The translations under genes and the position numbers were made by a program. The notes beneath the pieces are model-generated. The model was not told where the DNA came from. It saw nothing but the letters and a program-made list of their open reading frames with translations, and did not search any database. Below, in pieces: positions 24,461 to 33,490 of a stretch of DNA of 37,409 nucleotides (its first letter is position 1; each line of letters begins with the position of its first letter). This stretch comes from Rhodovibrionaceae bacterium (GTDB taxonomy: Bacteria; Pseudomonadota; Alphaproteobacteria; Kiloniellales; DSM-21159), in the NCBI GenBank assembly GCA_028285215.1, contig JANQPZ010000099.1, forward strand, positions 1 to 37,409. The letters are read 5' to 3'.

Positions 24461-26059
24461 ATGGTGAGTATCACAAGGCGACGCCTCGGCGTCTTGACCG
24501 CTGCGGCGGTGGCGCTGGGCGCAGCGATTGGATTGAACGTCCAGGCGGCGCAAGCCGAAACGGTCTTGCGGGTCATACCGCATGCCGACCTGAAGAACGT
24601 CGATCCGATTTGGACCACGGCCTACATCACCCGCAACCATGGCTACATGGTCTACGACACGCTTTTTGCGATGGACGAGAACCTGGAGCCGCAGCCCCAG
24701 ATGGTCGACACCTGGGAGGTGAGCGAAGATACGCTGACCTGGACCTTCGTCCTGCGCGACGGCTTGACGTGGCACGACGGAACCCCGGTGACCGCCGAGG
24801 ATTGCGTGGCCTCCCTGAAGCGGTGGGGCGCACGCGACGGCATGGGGCAGAAGCTTATGGACGTGGTCGCGTCCCTGGAGGCAACCGACGACAAGACCAT
24901 CGTCATGACCCTCTCGGAACCCTACGGGCTGGTGCTGGAGTCGATCGGCAAGATCAGCTCCAACGTGCCCTTCATGATGCCCAAGAGACTGGCTGAGACG
25001 GACCCCTTCGAGCAGGTGCCCGAGATCGTCGGATCCGGACCCTTCATGTTCTCTCAAGAGGAGTGGGTGCCGGGGTCCAAGGTCGTCTATCTCCGCAACG
25101 AGGCCTATCAGCCGCGCGAGGAATCCCCCAGCGCGGCGGCAGGCGGCAAGCTGGCCGAGGTCGATCGGGTGGAATGGCTCTACATCCCCGACCAGACCAC
25201 GGCGTTGAACGCTCTGTTGAACGGCGAGGTCGACTACTGGGAGAATCCTCCGGTCGATCTGGTGCCGATCCTGCAGCAGAACAGCGACATCGTCGTCGAG
25301 GTTCTGGACCCGCTGGGCAACCAGGGCATGCTGCGGATGAACCATCTCCATCCGCCGTTCGACAACGAGAAGATCCGGCAGGCTGTCGTGGCTGCGGTCA
25401 ATCAGGAAACCTACATGCAGGCGGCGATCGGCGATCCCGAGTACTTCAACGTCTGCACGTCCCTCTACGCCTGTGGCTCGCCGCTCGAGACGACCGCGGG
25501 GGCCGACCTGCTGGTCAACCCCAATATGGAAACGGCGAAAAAACTGCTGGAAGAGGGCGGGTACGACGGCACGCCGGTGGTCATCCTGCAGGCGACCGAT
25601 ATCCCGGTGCTGAACGCCGCCAGCCTGGTGACGGCTCAGACCCTGCGCGATATCGGCATGGAGGTCGAGCTGCAGGCGATGGACTGGGCCACTCTGACCT
25701 CGCGCCGCGCGGTACAGGATCCCGTGGCCGACGGCGGCTGGAACGTCTTCCACACCTGGTGGATCGGCGGTGACATCTCCAATCCTGTGACTCACACCGG
25801 TCTTTCGACAGGCGGAACCGAGCGGGCCTGGTTCGGTTGGCCCGACGATCCGAGGCTGGAGGAACTCCGCGACGCTTTCTCCAAGGAGACCGACGCGGCG
25901 GCACAAAAGGCTCTGGCTGATGAGATCCACGCCCGTGCCTTGCAGGTGGTGACTCATGCGAATTTCGGCACCTGGTTCAATCCGGTGGCTTACAGGTCCA
26001 ATGTCTCCGGCCTGATCAAGTCGCCGGTGCAGTTCTTCTGGAACGTCTCGAAGGAATAG
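24461..26059 (+). CDS. Peptide/opine-type ABC transporter substrate-binding protein
   Basis: A 532-residue family 5 extracytoplasmic solute-binding protein (DppA/OppA class). It has an export signal with a possible Tat motif, 'SITRRRLGVLTAAAVALGAA', and likely cleavage after 'VQAAQA'. The mature protein shows 'LKNVDPIWTTAYITRNHGYMVYDTLF', 'QPQMVDTWEVSEDTLTWTFVLRDGLTWHDGTPVTAEDCV' and 'GSGPFMF', followed by the usual C-lobe 'PPFDNEKIRQAVVAAVNQE'. It collects a peptide-like or N-substituted amino acid ligand for the permeases. The ribosome site AAGGAGG lies 8 bases upstream of ATG 24461. The gene is divergent from dpaL, and the associated hydrolases suggest the ligand is an N-acyl, N-carbamoyl or amide-blocked amino acid. 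Confidence 0.94.
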   Translation: MVSITRRRLGVLTAAAVALGAAIGLNVQAAQAETVLRVIPHADLKNVDPIWTTAYITRNHGYMVYDTLFAMDENLEPQPQMVDTWEVSEDTLTWTFVLRDGLTWHDGTPVTAEDCVASLKRWGARDGMGQKLMDVVASLEATDDKTIVMTLSEPYGLVLESIGKISSNVPFMMPKRLAETDPFEQVPEIVGSGPFMFSQEEWVPGSKVVYLRNEAYQPREESPSAAAGGKLAEVDRVEWLYIPDQTTALNALLNGEVDYWENPPVDLVPILQQNSDIVVEVLDPLGNQGMLRMNHLHPPFDNEKIRQAVVAAVNQETYMQAAIGDPEYFNVCTSLYACGSPLETTAGADLLVNPNMETAKKLLEEGGYDGTPVVILQATDIPVLNAASLVTAQTLRDIGMEVELQAMDWATLTSRRAVQDPVADGGWNVFHTWWIGGDISNPVTHTGLSTGGTERAWFGWPDDPRLEELRDAFSKETDAAAQKALADEIHARALQVVTHANFGTWFNPVAYRSNVSGLIKSPVQFFWNVSKE

Positions 26060-26090
26060 AAGCGACAGGAAGAGAGAGCTGATCTAAGCG

Positions 26091-27032
26091 ATGCTTGGCT
26101 TCATCGTCCGGCGGCTGCTGGCCACCATCCCCGTCATGGGGGTGGTGGCCCTCTTCGTCTTCTTGATGCTGCACCTCAGTCCCGGCGATCCGGCCACGGT
26201 GATCGCGGGCGACTACGCCAGCCCGGCCGATATCGAACGTATCCGGGCCAAGCTGGGACTTGATCAACCCCTGCATATCCAGTTCGGGACCTGGGTCTGG
26301 TCTCTTCTGCAGGGCGATCTCGGCATCTCGATATTCTCCAACCTACCGGTCACGCAGTTGATCGGGCAGCGGCTGGAGCCGACCCTTCTGCTGGCTCTGA
26401 CCACACTCATCATTACCGTTGTCGTTGCGGTGCCCATGGGCGTGATCGCGGCCTGGAAGGCAGGCACCTGGATCGACCGCTCGATCATGATCTTCGCCGT
26501 GGTGGGTTTCTCGATTCCGGTCTTCGTGCTCGGCTACATCCTGATCTACTTCGTCTCGCTGAAACTCGGTCTGCTTCCGGTACAAGGCTACCGGCCGATT
26601 TCGGAGGGCTTCTTCCCGTTCCTGAGATCGATCACGCTTCCGGCTCTGACCCTCAGCGTGATCTACATCGCGTTGATCGCCCGCATCACCCGTGCCTCCA
26701 TGCTGGAGGTTCTCGATGAGGACTACGTGCGCACCGCACGGGCCAAGGGGCAGCTCGAGTGGAAGGTGCTGATCGTTCATGCCTTGCGCAATGCGGCCGT
26801 ACCGATCGTCACCATCATCGGCATTGGGATCGCCCTTCTGATCGGCGGAGTCGTGGTGACCGAGAGCGTCTATAACATTCCCGGCCTCGGGCGGCTGGTG
26901 TTGGATGCTATTCTCAAACGGGACTATCCGATCATCCAGGGGCTGATCCTGATGTTCAGCTTCGTCTACATTCTGATCAATCTGGCGATCGACATCCTCT
27001 ACACGCTGATTGATCCGAGGATCCGCTATTGA
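26091..27032 (+). CDS. ABC transporter permease (DppB type)
   Basis: A 313-residue inner-membrane permease of the dipeptide/oligopeptide ABC family, first of two subunits. It opens with 'MLGFIVRRLLATIPVMGVVALFVFLMLHLSPGDPA', the standard DppB start including the LxPGDP loop. It carries the EAA-type cytoplasmic loop 'LDEDYVRTARAKGQLEWKVLIVHALRNAAVPIVT', which docks on the ATPase. It ends 'AIDILYTLIDPRIRY'. Length and motifs are normal. It starts 31 bp after the binding-protein gene and its stop overlaps the TTG start of the next permease (TTGA), so the two subunits are translationally coupled. Confidence 0.95.
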   Translation: MLGFIVRRLLATIPVMGVVALFVFLMLHLSPGDPATVIAGDYASPADIERIRAKLGLDQPLHIQFGTWVWSLLQGDLGISIFSNLPVTQLIGQRLEPTLLLALTTLIITVVVAVPMGVIAAWKAGTWIDRSIMIFAVVGFSIPVFVLGYILIYFVSLKLGLLPVQGYRPISEGFFPFLRSITLPALTLSVIYIALIARITRASMLEVLDEDYVRTARAKGQLEWKVLIVHALRNAAVPIVTIIGIGIALLIGGVVVTESVYNIPGLGRLVLDAILKRDYPIIQGLILMFSFVYILINLAIDILYTLIDPRIRY

Positions 27033-27916
27033 CGCTTTCCGTTGAACGCGACTCCTTCGCCGGCAGTTTCCGTGCCAACGTCGCGGCCCTTCGCCGGCAG
27101 GCCTTTCAGCGCTATCCCACCATCGGGATCGGCGGCAGCCTGCTGATCTTGATGATCTTCGTTGCCGTCTTCGCTCCCGTCGTGGCGACGGACGACCCGA
27201 TCGCGTTGAATCCGATCGAGCGATTGCAGCCGCCGGGGACGGATCACTGGTTCGGCACCGACATGTTCGGCCGCGATCTCTATAGCCGGACGGTCTACGG
27301 GACGCGCATCTCGCTGATCGTCGGGCTGTCGGCTGCCGGGCTCAGCGTCTTGTTCGGGCTCATCATCGGCCTGATCGCCGGTTACATTCGATTGCTCGAT
27401 GCGATTCTGATGCGGGTGATGGACGGCTTGATGGCGATTCCCGGTATCCTGCTGGCGATCGCCTTGGTCTCGCTGTCGGGTGCCAGCCTTGTCACAGTCA
27501 CCATCGCGATCACCATTCCCGAGATCCCGAGGGTGGTGAGACTGGTTCGGGCGATCGTGCTCTCGGTGAGGGAGGAACCTTATGTCGAGGCGGCGGTTTC
27601 GATGGGAACGCCCCTGCCGAAGATTCTGCTCCGCCACGTTTTGCCGAACACCGTCCCACCTCTGATCGTGCAGGCGACTTACGTCTGCGCCTCCGCCATG
27701 CTGCTGGAGGCCCTGCTCTCCTTCGTCGGCGCCGGCACGCCGCCGGAGGTCCCCAGCTGGGGCAACATCATGGCCGAGGGCCGCGCCTTCTTCCAGATCA
27801 CGCCCTGGATCATTTTCTTCCCCGGTATCGCTCTGGCTGTAACGGTGCTCGCGGTCAACATTCTGGGCGACGGCTTGCGCGATACGCTCGATCCCCGCAT
27901 CGCGAAGAAGATGTGA
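27029..27916 (+). CDS. ABC transporter permease (DppC type)
   Basis: A 295-residue second permease. It has the DppC-type N-terminal 'GSLLILMIFVAVFAPVVATDDPIALNPIERLQPPGTDHWFGTDMFGRDLYSRTVYGTRISL', whose GTD-x-x-GRD-x-x-SR stretch is diagnostic. The EAA loop is 'EEPYVEAAVSMGTPLPKILLRHVLPNTVPP'. The C-terminal 'NILGDGLRDTLDPRIAKKM' is typical. The start is TTG 27029, overlapping the stop of the upstream permease; no better start is seen nearby. With the DppB-type subunit it forms the membrane channel of the importer. Confidence 0.95.
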   Translation: MTLSVERDSFAGSFRANVAALRRQAFQRYPTIGIGGSLLILMIFVAVFAPVVATDDPIALNPIERLQPPGTDHWFGTDMFGRDLYSRTVYGTRISLIVGLSAAGLSVLFGLIIGLIAGYIRLLDAILMRVMDGLMAIPGILLAIALVSLSGASLVTVTIAITIPEIPRVVRLVRAIVLSVREEPYVEAAVSMGTPLPKILLRHVLPNTVPPLIVQATYVCASAMLLEALLSFVGAGTPPEVPSWGNIMAEGRAFFQITPWIIFFPGIALAVTVLAVNILGDGLRDTLDPRIAKKM

Positions 27917-27927
27917 GGGAGGCTGAC

Positions 27928-29583
27928 GTGAGCAACGAGCAACCAGTCCTGGAGCTGGAGGGGCTCTCGGTGACGCTTCCTGCGGGCGCCGATAGGCCCT
28001 ATGCGGTGGAAGACGTTTCCTTCGCTGTCCGCAAGCAAGAGATTCTCTGCGTCGTCGGCGAGTCCGGTTCAGGCAAGTCGGTGACGGCACACACCGTTAT
28101 GGGGCTGTTGCCGCGCAAGCAGTTGACTCCGGTCAGGGGCGCGATCCGTCTGTTGGGCGAGAACCTGCTGGAGAAGACGCCGCAACAGCTTCGGGACCTG
28201 CGCGGCGCGCGCATGTCCATGATCTTTCAAGAGCCGATGACGGCCCTGAACCCCGTGCACCGGGCCGGCGATCAGATCGAGGAAGTGCTGCGCATCCATA
28301 CCGATCTGTCGGAGAAACAGCGCCTCGCGCGTGTCCTGGAAGTCATGGACGCCGTGCGTCTGCCCGATCCGCAGAAGATGCGGCATAGCTATCCGCACCA
28401 GCTATCGGGCGGACAGCGCCAGCGGATCATGATCGCAGCGGCGCTGGCGCTGGAGCCGGCTCTCCTGATTGCGGACGAACCGACGACGGCTCTCGACGTT
28501 ACGACACAGGCACAGATCCTTAAGCTGATCAAAGACATCCAGCGCGAGCATGACACCGGCGTGCTCTTCATCACCCACGATTTCGGCGTGGTCGCCGACA
28601 TCGCAGACCGCGTGGTGGTGATGCAGACCGGGAAAGTCGTCGAAGAGGGGCCGACGGAGCGCTTGCTCAAGTCGCCGCAGCACGCCTACACGCGGATGCT
28701 GATTTCCGCCGTTCCCAGTCTCACGCCGCGTCACAGGGAAGAGCCGGCACGCAGCCAGGTGGTGCTTTCGACCCGAAACCTCAACAAGATCTATGGCGGT
28801 GGCGGTTTCTTCCAGAAAGCGCGCGAGGTGCATGCCGCCAAGGACGTGACTCTCGATATCCGCCGCGGCGAAACCCTAGGTATCGTTGGAGAGTCGGGTT
28901 CCGGAAAGTCGACGGTCGCACGCTGTATCGTTCGGCTGATCGACCCGAGCGGCGGCCAGATCTTCATCGACGATGATGACATCGCTTTGCTGCCCACACG
29001 CTTGCTGCGCCGTCATCGCCGGCGCGTACAGATCGTCTTTCAGGACCCTTATCGCTCGCTCAATCCACGCCTTACGATCGGCAAGTCCCTCGTTGAGGGT
29101 CCGATGAACTTCGGGCTTTCCAGGAAGGCGGCCTGGGAGCGAGCGCGGGACTTGATGAACCTCGTCGGTTTGGATCCCAAGGCCGTGGATCGTTTTCCGC
29201 ACCAGTTTTCCGGCGGGCAGCGTCAGCGGATCTGCATCGCTCGGGCCCTGGCCATGGAGCCCGAGGTTCTGGTCGCTGACGAAGCGGTGTCGGCGCTGGA
29301 CGTCTCCGTGCAGGCCCAGGTTCTGGAGCTGCTGGACGAGGTGCGCGCGAAGTTCGATCTGGCGATGCTGTTCATCACCCACGATTTGCGCGTGGCGGCA
29401 CAGGTTTGCGACAGCGTCGCCGTGATGCATCGGGGTGTGGTGGTGGAGTACGGCCGCACGGCCGCTCTCTTCGCGGATCCGCAGCACGCCTACACAAAGA
29501 GTCTCTTCGAAGCTGCGCCCGGTCGCGACTGGGCCTTCGGTGAATTCGAAGAACTCTCGGCCGCACAAGCGGGAGCGACCTAG
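27928..29583 (+). CDS. ABC transporter ATP-binding protein, fused DppD-DppF type
   Basis: A 551-residue protein with two complete ATPase cassettes, replacing separate DppD and DppF subunits. Cassette 1 has Walker A '[12 protein letters not shown]', signature 'LSGGQRQRI' and Walker B '[12 protein letters not shown]'. Cassette 2 has '[12 protein letters not shown]', 'FSGGQRQRI' and '[12 protein letters not shown]'. Each is followed by 'LFITHD' with the switch His. Oligopeptide-type C-terminal extensions ('[15 protein letters not shown]', '[16 protein letters not shown]') follow both cassettes. I choose GTG 27928 because GGGAGG is about 5 bases upstream; GTG 27913 overlaps the previous stop but has no ribosome site. 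Both active sites look intact. It powers the importer and ends the operon, converging with the epimerase gene 22 bp away. Confidence 0.95.
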   Translation: MSNEQPVLELEGLSVTLPAGADRPYAVEDVSFAVRKQEILCVVGESGSGKSVTAHTVMGLLPRKQLTPVRGAIRLLGENLLEKTPQQLRDLRGARMSMIFQEPMTALNPVHRAGDQIEEVLRIHTDLSEKQRLARVLEVMDAVRLPDPQKMRHSYPHQLSGGQRQRIMIAAALALEPALLIADEPTTALDVTTQAQILKLIKDIQREHDTGVLFITHDFGVVADIADRVVVMQTGKVVEEGPTERLLKSPQHAYTRMLISAVPSLTPRHREEPARSQVVLSTRNLNKIYGGGGFFQKAREVHAAKDVTLDIRRGETLGIVGESGSGKSTVARCIVRLIDPSGGQIFIDDDDIALLPTRLLRRHRRRVQIVFQDPYRSLNPRLTIGKSLVEGPMNFGLSRKAAWERARDLMNLVGLDPKAVDRFPHQFSGGQRQRICIARALAMEPEVLVADEAVSALDVSVQAQVLELLDEVRAKFDLAMLFITHDLRVAAQVCDSVAVMHRGVVVEYGRTAALFADPQHAYTKSLFEAAPGRDWAFGEFEELSAAQAGAT

Positions 29584-29605
29584 AGGGCAGAACTGGGGAG
29601 CCGGC

Positions 29606-30679
29606 CTACTCGGCCGCTCGGGACGAGGTCTCGGGCCCCTGGCGGCGGCCGCTGGCCTGCAGCCACTCCACCGCAGTTCGCAATGACTCCTGAAGCGGTC
29701 GCAGCTCTAGTCCAAGTGCGCGCGCCGAGTCTTCGAAAGGCAAGTCAATGGCCTGCGCAGCCATGCGCACGCCTTCCAGTGAGGCACGCGGCGGCCGTCG
29801 TGTGACATGATCGGCGATCAGCTCCGATACCCAGGCAACAACCAGTGCGAAGGCCGACGGTAAGGTACGCCGTGGCATGGCTACACCGCTGATGTCGCCC
29901 AGCAGAGCCAGGAACTCGGAAAAGCGGATGGGCGGTCGCCCCAGCACGTAGCGGTGGCCGGGCTTGCCCTGGTCTGCCGCCCTGATGAGACCTCGTGCCA
30001 GATCGCGCACGTCTATGAAGCTGACCTCGAAGTCGAGATAGGCTGGTGTGCGGCCGTTCACGAAGTCGCGGATCATCGCCGTCGGCGGTGTCAGGTGCCA
30101 GTCGTCTGCCCCGATCGGCAGGGTGGGGCTGACGATCATGACCGGCATCCCGCCTTGCGCCGCGGCGAGGGCAGCCTTTTCGGCAGCCAGCTTCGAACGT
30201 GCGTAAGGCCCCGGCATGGCGTCGGCCGTCAGCCCTTCGCGGCAGCTGTCCGGCTGCAGCGTCGTAACCTTACCGAACGGGAGGATGGCCGCGCTGGAGA
30301 CGTGAACGAAAGCGCGCACGTTCGCGGAGGCCGCTTCCTGCAGAACCAGCCGAGTTCCGCGATGATTGATCTCGTCGAAGGCCGCCTTGTCGGCGCGCCA
30401 GAGGTTGGGGTCGCCGGCGATGTGGAACACCCGCTCGACACCCTGCATGGCACGGGCGACGACGGTCGGATCTGTGACGGACCCCGTTATGGCTTCGACA
30501 CGGGGTCCCGGAGGTTCCGTCGGCGCGACGAGATCGAGGATACGGACGCTTCGGCCGTCGCGCTCGAGCTGTTGGACCAGATGCCGGCCGACGAAGCCCT
30601 GCCCCCCGGTTACCAGATCGACCCCCGCCCTCTTGTCTTGGCGGTTCGCAGCGCCTTGCGGTGCTTCGCTCTCACGCAT
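29606..30679 (-). CDS. NAD-dependent epimerase/dehydratase (extended SDR)
   Basis: A 357-residue extended short-chain dehydrogenase. The NAD motif G25-G-Q-G-F-V-G31 is in 'DLVTGGQGFVGRHLVQQL', with serines at 128-129 in 'FVHVSSAAI' and the catalytic Y159-x-x-x-K163 in 'GPYARSKLAAEKAA'. 'VSPTLPIGADDWHLTPPTAMI' and 'FIDVRDLARGLIRAADQGKPGHRYVLG' resemble the hopanoid-associated sugar epimerase (HpnA) and sterol/3-beta-HSD-like subgroup. Substrate is therefore a nucleotide sugar, flavonoid-like alcohol or sterol-like ketone; I cannot decide. ATG 30679 is preferred; an upstream in-frame start at 30727 would overlap the paraoxonase gene. It is the third gene of a minus-strand operon, 4 bp after the paraoxonase homologue. 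Confidence 0.88.
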   Translation of the reverse strand: MRESEAPQGAANRQDKRAGVDLVTGGQGFVGRHLVQQLERDGRSVRILDLVAPTEPPGPRVEAITGSVTDPTVVARAMQGVERVFHIAGDPNLWRADKAAFDEINHRGTRLVLQEAASANVRAFVHVSSAAILPFGKVTTLQPDSCREGLTADAMPGPYARSKLAAEKAALAAAQGGMPVMIVSPTLPIGADDWHLTPPTAMIRDFVNGRTPAYLDFEVSFIDVRDLARGLIRAADQGKPGHRYVLGRPPIRFSEFLALLGDISGVAMPRRTLPSAFALVVAWVSELIADHVTRRPPRASLEGVRMAAQAIDLPFEDSARALGLELRPLQESLRTAVEWLQASGRRQGPETSSRAAE

Positions 30680-30683
30680 CGTT

Positions 30684-31928
30684 TCAGCTCGGACAGAAAG
30701 CCAGACCGTCGGCGGTGACGGAGCCAATCAGCAGAGCGCCCGGTACCTCGGCCGCAACCGTTCCCGCCGGCAACAGAGTACCTTGCGGATCGAGCCATTC
30801 CAGTCTCGATTCGATGGCGCCGCCGTCTCCAGGCGCTACTCTGTCCACGCGTGTGCCTGGCCGTCCGAAGCGCAGCCATGCAGGGCGATGTAGCGCCAGA
30901 CGCAGCAGGGAGGGATGCTGCGTGACGAGAAGAGCGCCGTCGGCATCTATCGTCAGATTGTCGGGCGCAGCCGCAAGGGGGTAGCGGTGCGGTGATGGAA
31001 GAGATTCGGCGGTAAGGGTCGCGTTTCCCTGCAAGGCGGTTTCGAGCGGCAGGCGCATCAGGGCCTGGCCGCGCGTTTCCGCAATCCATACCCACTGGCC
31101 GTCGACGGCGATGCCGTTGGCGAACCGCAGACCGTGGGCGATGGGTACGAGCTGCGCCGTCTGCTTGTCCTCGCCGGCGGATCCTTCGAGTACATCGTCT
31201 GACAGCGTCAGGCGCAGAACCGCTCCGGCCGGAGGGCCCAGGACCAGTTCGCGCCAGCGTGCCGGGCCACCGCAGGCCGAGGTGTCGAGGGTGAGAAAGG
31301 CATGGCGCTCATCGACGGCGGCGATGTCGTTTGCTCGGCAGAGCCTTGGATCTGCGATCCGTGCGACGTGGCGAAGGTCCGTGTCCGCCAAATCGAAGAC
31401 ATCCACCGCGACCCTGTCTCTTGCGGGTCCGGTGGCGCGGTTGACTGCGAAGATGCGGACTCCGCCATCACTCTTGGCGATGACGTCGATTCCGTGGGGG
31501 CGAATCTCCGGAAGGACCGCGCCGGTCAGGTTCTGCGCTTCCGCGGAGGTCGTTCGGTCTGCCGTCCAGCGGTCGGCGGGCGCCTCCAGGCGGTAGAGAC
31601 CTCCGGGCGCGGAGCGCTGTCCTGCGGTCACGCCGTCTTCGACCGACCAGCGGTCGTATGCGGACAAGATCGACGAACCGTCCGGCAGAACCGCCAAGTC
31701 TTCGATGCCGCGCAGGGGCAGACCGGTTTCCGCGTCGGTGACCTGGAGTGGTCTGCAGACATCTGCCAAGTGGCCGCCAGCTTCAGGCGAGACCAGGAAG
31801 TTCGGTCGCAGAAGCGCCAGGATCGCGACTAGGCCCACGACGGCCGCAAGGCTAGCAGCGACGGGAACGACCCATCTCCGGAGTCGACGTCGCGCCTTCG
31901 CCACGGGTCGATCCGACCCTTCGGTCAA
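30684..31928 (-). CDS. Membrane-anchored paraoxonase/arylesterase homologue
   Basis: A 414-residue six-bladed propeller protein of the PON1 type, tethered by an N-terminal membrane helix ('VVPVAASLAAVVGLVAILALL', after Arg-rich residues 11-18). PON1 calcium ligands are all recognisable: E76 ('LRGIEDLAV'), N200-D201 ('CRANDIAAVDERHAFLTLD'), N271 ('FANGIAVDGQWVWIAE') and D323-N324 ('PDNLTIDADGALLVTQHP'). H145 in 'IRPHGIDVI' matches catalytic H115 of PON1, while the partner H134 aligns with R164. C58 and C412 match the PON1 disulfide that closes the propeller. The end 'GTLLPAGTVAAEVPGALLIGSV' parallels the PON1 C-terminus. It is probably a periplasm-facing lactonase/esterase. The start is TTG 31928, overlapping the sulfotransferase stop (TTGA). 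Confidence 0.86.
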   Translation of the reverse strand: MTEGSDRPVAKARRRLRRWVVPVAASLAAVVGLVAILALLRPNFLVSPEAGGHLADVCRPLQVTDAETGLPLRGIEDLAVLPDGSSILSAYDRWSVEDGVTAGQRSAPGGLYRLEAPADRWTADRTTSAEAQNLTGAVLPEIRPHGIDVIAKSDGGVRIFAVNRATGPARDRVAVDVFDLADTDLRHVARIADPRLCRANDIAAVDERHAFLTLDTSACGGPARWRELVLGPPAGAVLRLTLSDDVLEGSAGEDKQTAQLVPIAHGLRFANGIAVDGQWVWIAETRGQALMRLPLETALQGNATLTAESLPSPHRYPLAAAPDNLTIDADGALLVTQHPSLLRLALHRPAWLRFGRPGTRVDRVAPGDGGAIESRLEWLDPQGTLLPAGTVAAEVPGALLIGSVTADGLAFCPS

Positions 31929-33031
31929 GCTGTCGCCCCGGCAGTCTGCGGCTGCGGGATGGGAAAGTTCCAGTGGGCGATGCTGTCGGCACAGGCTTCC
32001 GCGACGCGGTCGATCGTTCGAGCGTCGAGCGTGAAGCGGTTCTTCTGGTATCCGCTGACCGACTGCAGATAGGCTGCGATGCGTGGCTCGGCTTCGGAAA
32101 AACCAGGAAGGTCCAGTCGCTCGTACACCTGACGCATGGCATCGGTTGGATCCGTCTCCAGCGTGTCATAGCGCACTTCGATCAGATCGTCCGCCGGGAT
32201 TCTCGCACTGGCCATTCGGTAGTCCTGCATGAGTCTGGCGTGCGTCTCCAGCACGAAGCTGTCGATGTCGATGTGATCGTACTCGGCCAAGGCAAACTGC
32301 TTGAGTAGCTTTGCATAGAAGTTGCGCATCGAGACAAACACTTCGAAGGGACTGCGAACCGCGTGGATGAACTTGGCGCCGGGGTAGAGCGCTTTAAGCC
32401 GGTCGATACGGCCCGTGTAGGCAGGATTCTTGATCAGAAGCTGCTTTCGCCCCTGTTGCAGCCAGACGTTCCGCAGAAAATAGTCCAGAGCCCATTCCCA
32501 CGACTGGATCTCTTCCGGCTTTGCATCGTCGAAGAACACCGCGCGCCGAAAAGTTGTCTCAAAATGTCGCGGAAAGTAGAGCGCGTGGTACAGCGACAAG
32601 GTGGTCATGTTTGCCAGCGGCACTTCGTCTTCCTGCGGCGACTGCGGTGTGACCGGAATGTTGTCGATGAAGCGCTTTTCCGGCAGCAAGCGCTCCAGCA
32701 GTGGCCTGAGACCCGCGGCGAGGCCCGCCTGGTCCCACGGCAACCCGGCGGCAATGGGCGTCACGTAACCGAAGTTGCCGTGGCTCAAGGTGTTGTAGAG
32801 GTGTGTCGTGCCGCTGCGCCAATGGCCGACGATGAAGATTGGCTGGATCTTTCCTTCAGCTTCAGCCAGCCGCGGCGCTCGAACCACGCGCTCCGTCAAG
32901 GACAATGGCCAGCGCAGACCTGTTGCGAGGAGAAGCAGCGCCAGCATTGGCCAGCGGCGTCGTGCAACCCCGCCGCCTTCGGCGGCCGCTCGAACCAGGA
33001 TATGCGGGGCACTCCCGAACAACGGGTGCAT
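31925..33031 (-). CDS. Sulfotransferase family protein
   Basis: A 368-residue PAPS-dependent sulfotransferase (Sulfotransfer_3-like). The 5'-phosphosulfate loop is 'FIVGHWRSGTTHLYNTL' (about 67-82). The 3'-phosphate-binding region is 'KFIHAVRSPFEVFVSMRNFY'. Also typical are 'KNPAYTGRIDRLKALYPGAKF', 'IEVRYDTLETDPTDAMRQVYERLDLPGF', and the late 'GYQKNRFTL'. An N-terminal hydrophobic stretch ('WPMLALLLLATGLRWPL') may associate it with the membrane. The acceptor is not predictable; lipids or sugars are possible. The start is ATG 33031; a TTG at 33043 is in frame but too close to its AAGAGGA. It is the first gene of an operon with the paraoxonase homologue and an SDR, and overlaps the paraoxonase start. 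Confidence 0.9.
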   Translation of the reverse strand: MHPLFGSAPHILVRAAAEGGGVARRRWPMLALLLLATGLRWPLSLTERVVRAPRLAEAEGKIQPIFIVGHWRSGTTHLYNTLSHGNFGYVTPIAAGLPWDQAGLAAGLRPLLERLLPEKRFIDNIPVTPQSPQEDEVPLANMTTLSLYHALYFPRHFETTFRRAVFFDDAKPEEIQSWEWALDYFLRNVWLQQGRKQLLIKNPAYTGRIDRLKALYPGAKFIHAVRSPFEVFVSMRNFYAKLLKQFALAEYDHIDIDSFVLETHARLMQDYRMASARIPADDLIEVRYDTLETDPTDAMRQVYERLDLPGFSEAEPRIAAYLQSVSGYQKNRFTLDARTIDRVAEACADSIAHWNFPIPQPQTAGATA

Positions 33032-33490
33032 AGGAGCTGTCAATCCTCTTGGCTGTCCGGCCGAAGACCGGCACCGTCGGCTGACCGGGACGTTCGCGGC
33101 GGCAGGCCGACAAACCGAGATCTGGCGCTACGGTCGGACGGATCTCTGCAGTCTGCCGTTGTCATATGGCTTGTAAGTCTGCGACCGCAAGGCGTCGGGT
33201 GGACGGCCTTACGGCAACACTGTTGCTGCCGTTGTACAGGCTGTCTTCGCGCAAGCCGCGAAGAGTTGTTTGAACCTCGTGCAGCCGGTCCTCGACTAAG
33301 AGGGGTAACGGCTCCCTAGCCGCAGAGGTGGCGCTGATACATCAGGCGTCGACGGAGCCTTTGCTATCGGGGCACCGGGTCGCCGATCCGCAGGCCGTGT
33401 CTGTATCTCACGACGCGGCACGCGAGCCTGCGGCCGGGGCGGATAGGGTTCGAGCAGATGTCGCCGGGCCGGCAGTTCAGGAGGAGATGC
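33032..33490. other. Divergent intergenic region with two stem-loops
   Basis: A 459-bp gap between the sulfotransferase (minus) and a secreted protein gene (plus). It contains a perfect 8-bp stem (TCTTCGCG/CGCGAAGA, 33244-33264, 5-base loop) and a smaller inverted repeat ACGGCA...TGCCGT at 33211-33232. Neither has a clear T-run. No convincing ORF on either strand and no recognisable promoter pair. Confidence 0.45.

Noticed and set aside
24455-25957. 500-codon minus-strand frame opposite the ABC binding protein
   Set aside because: Antisense to a family 5 binding protein with full-length homology; composition is that of a shadow.
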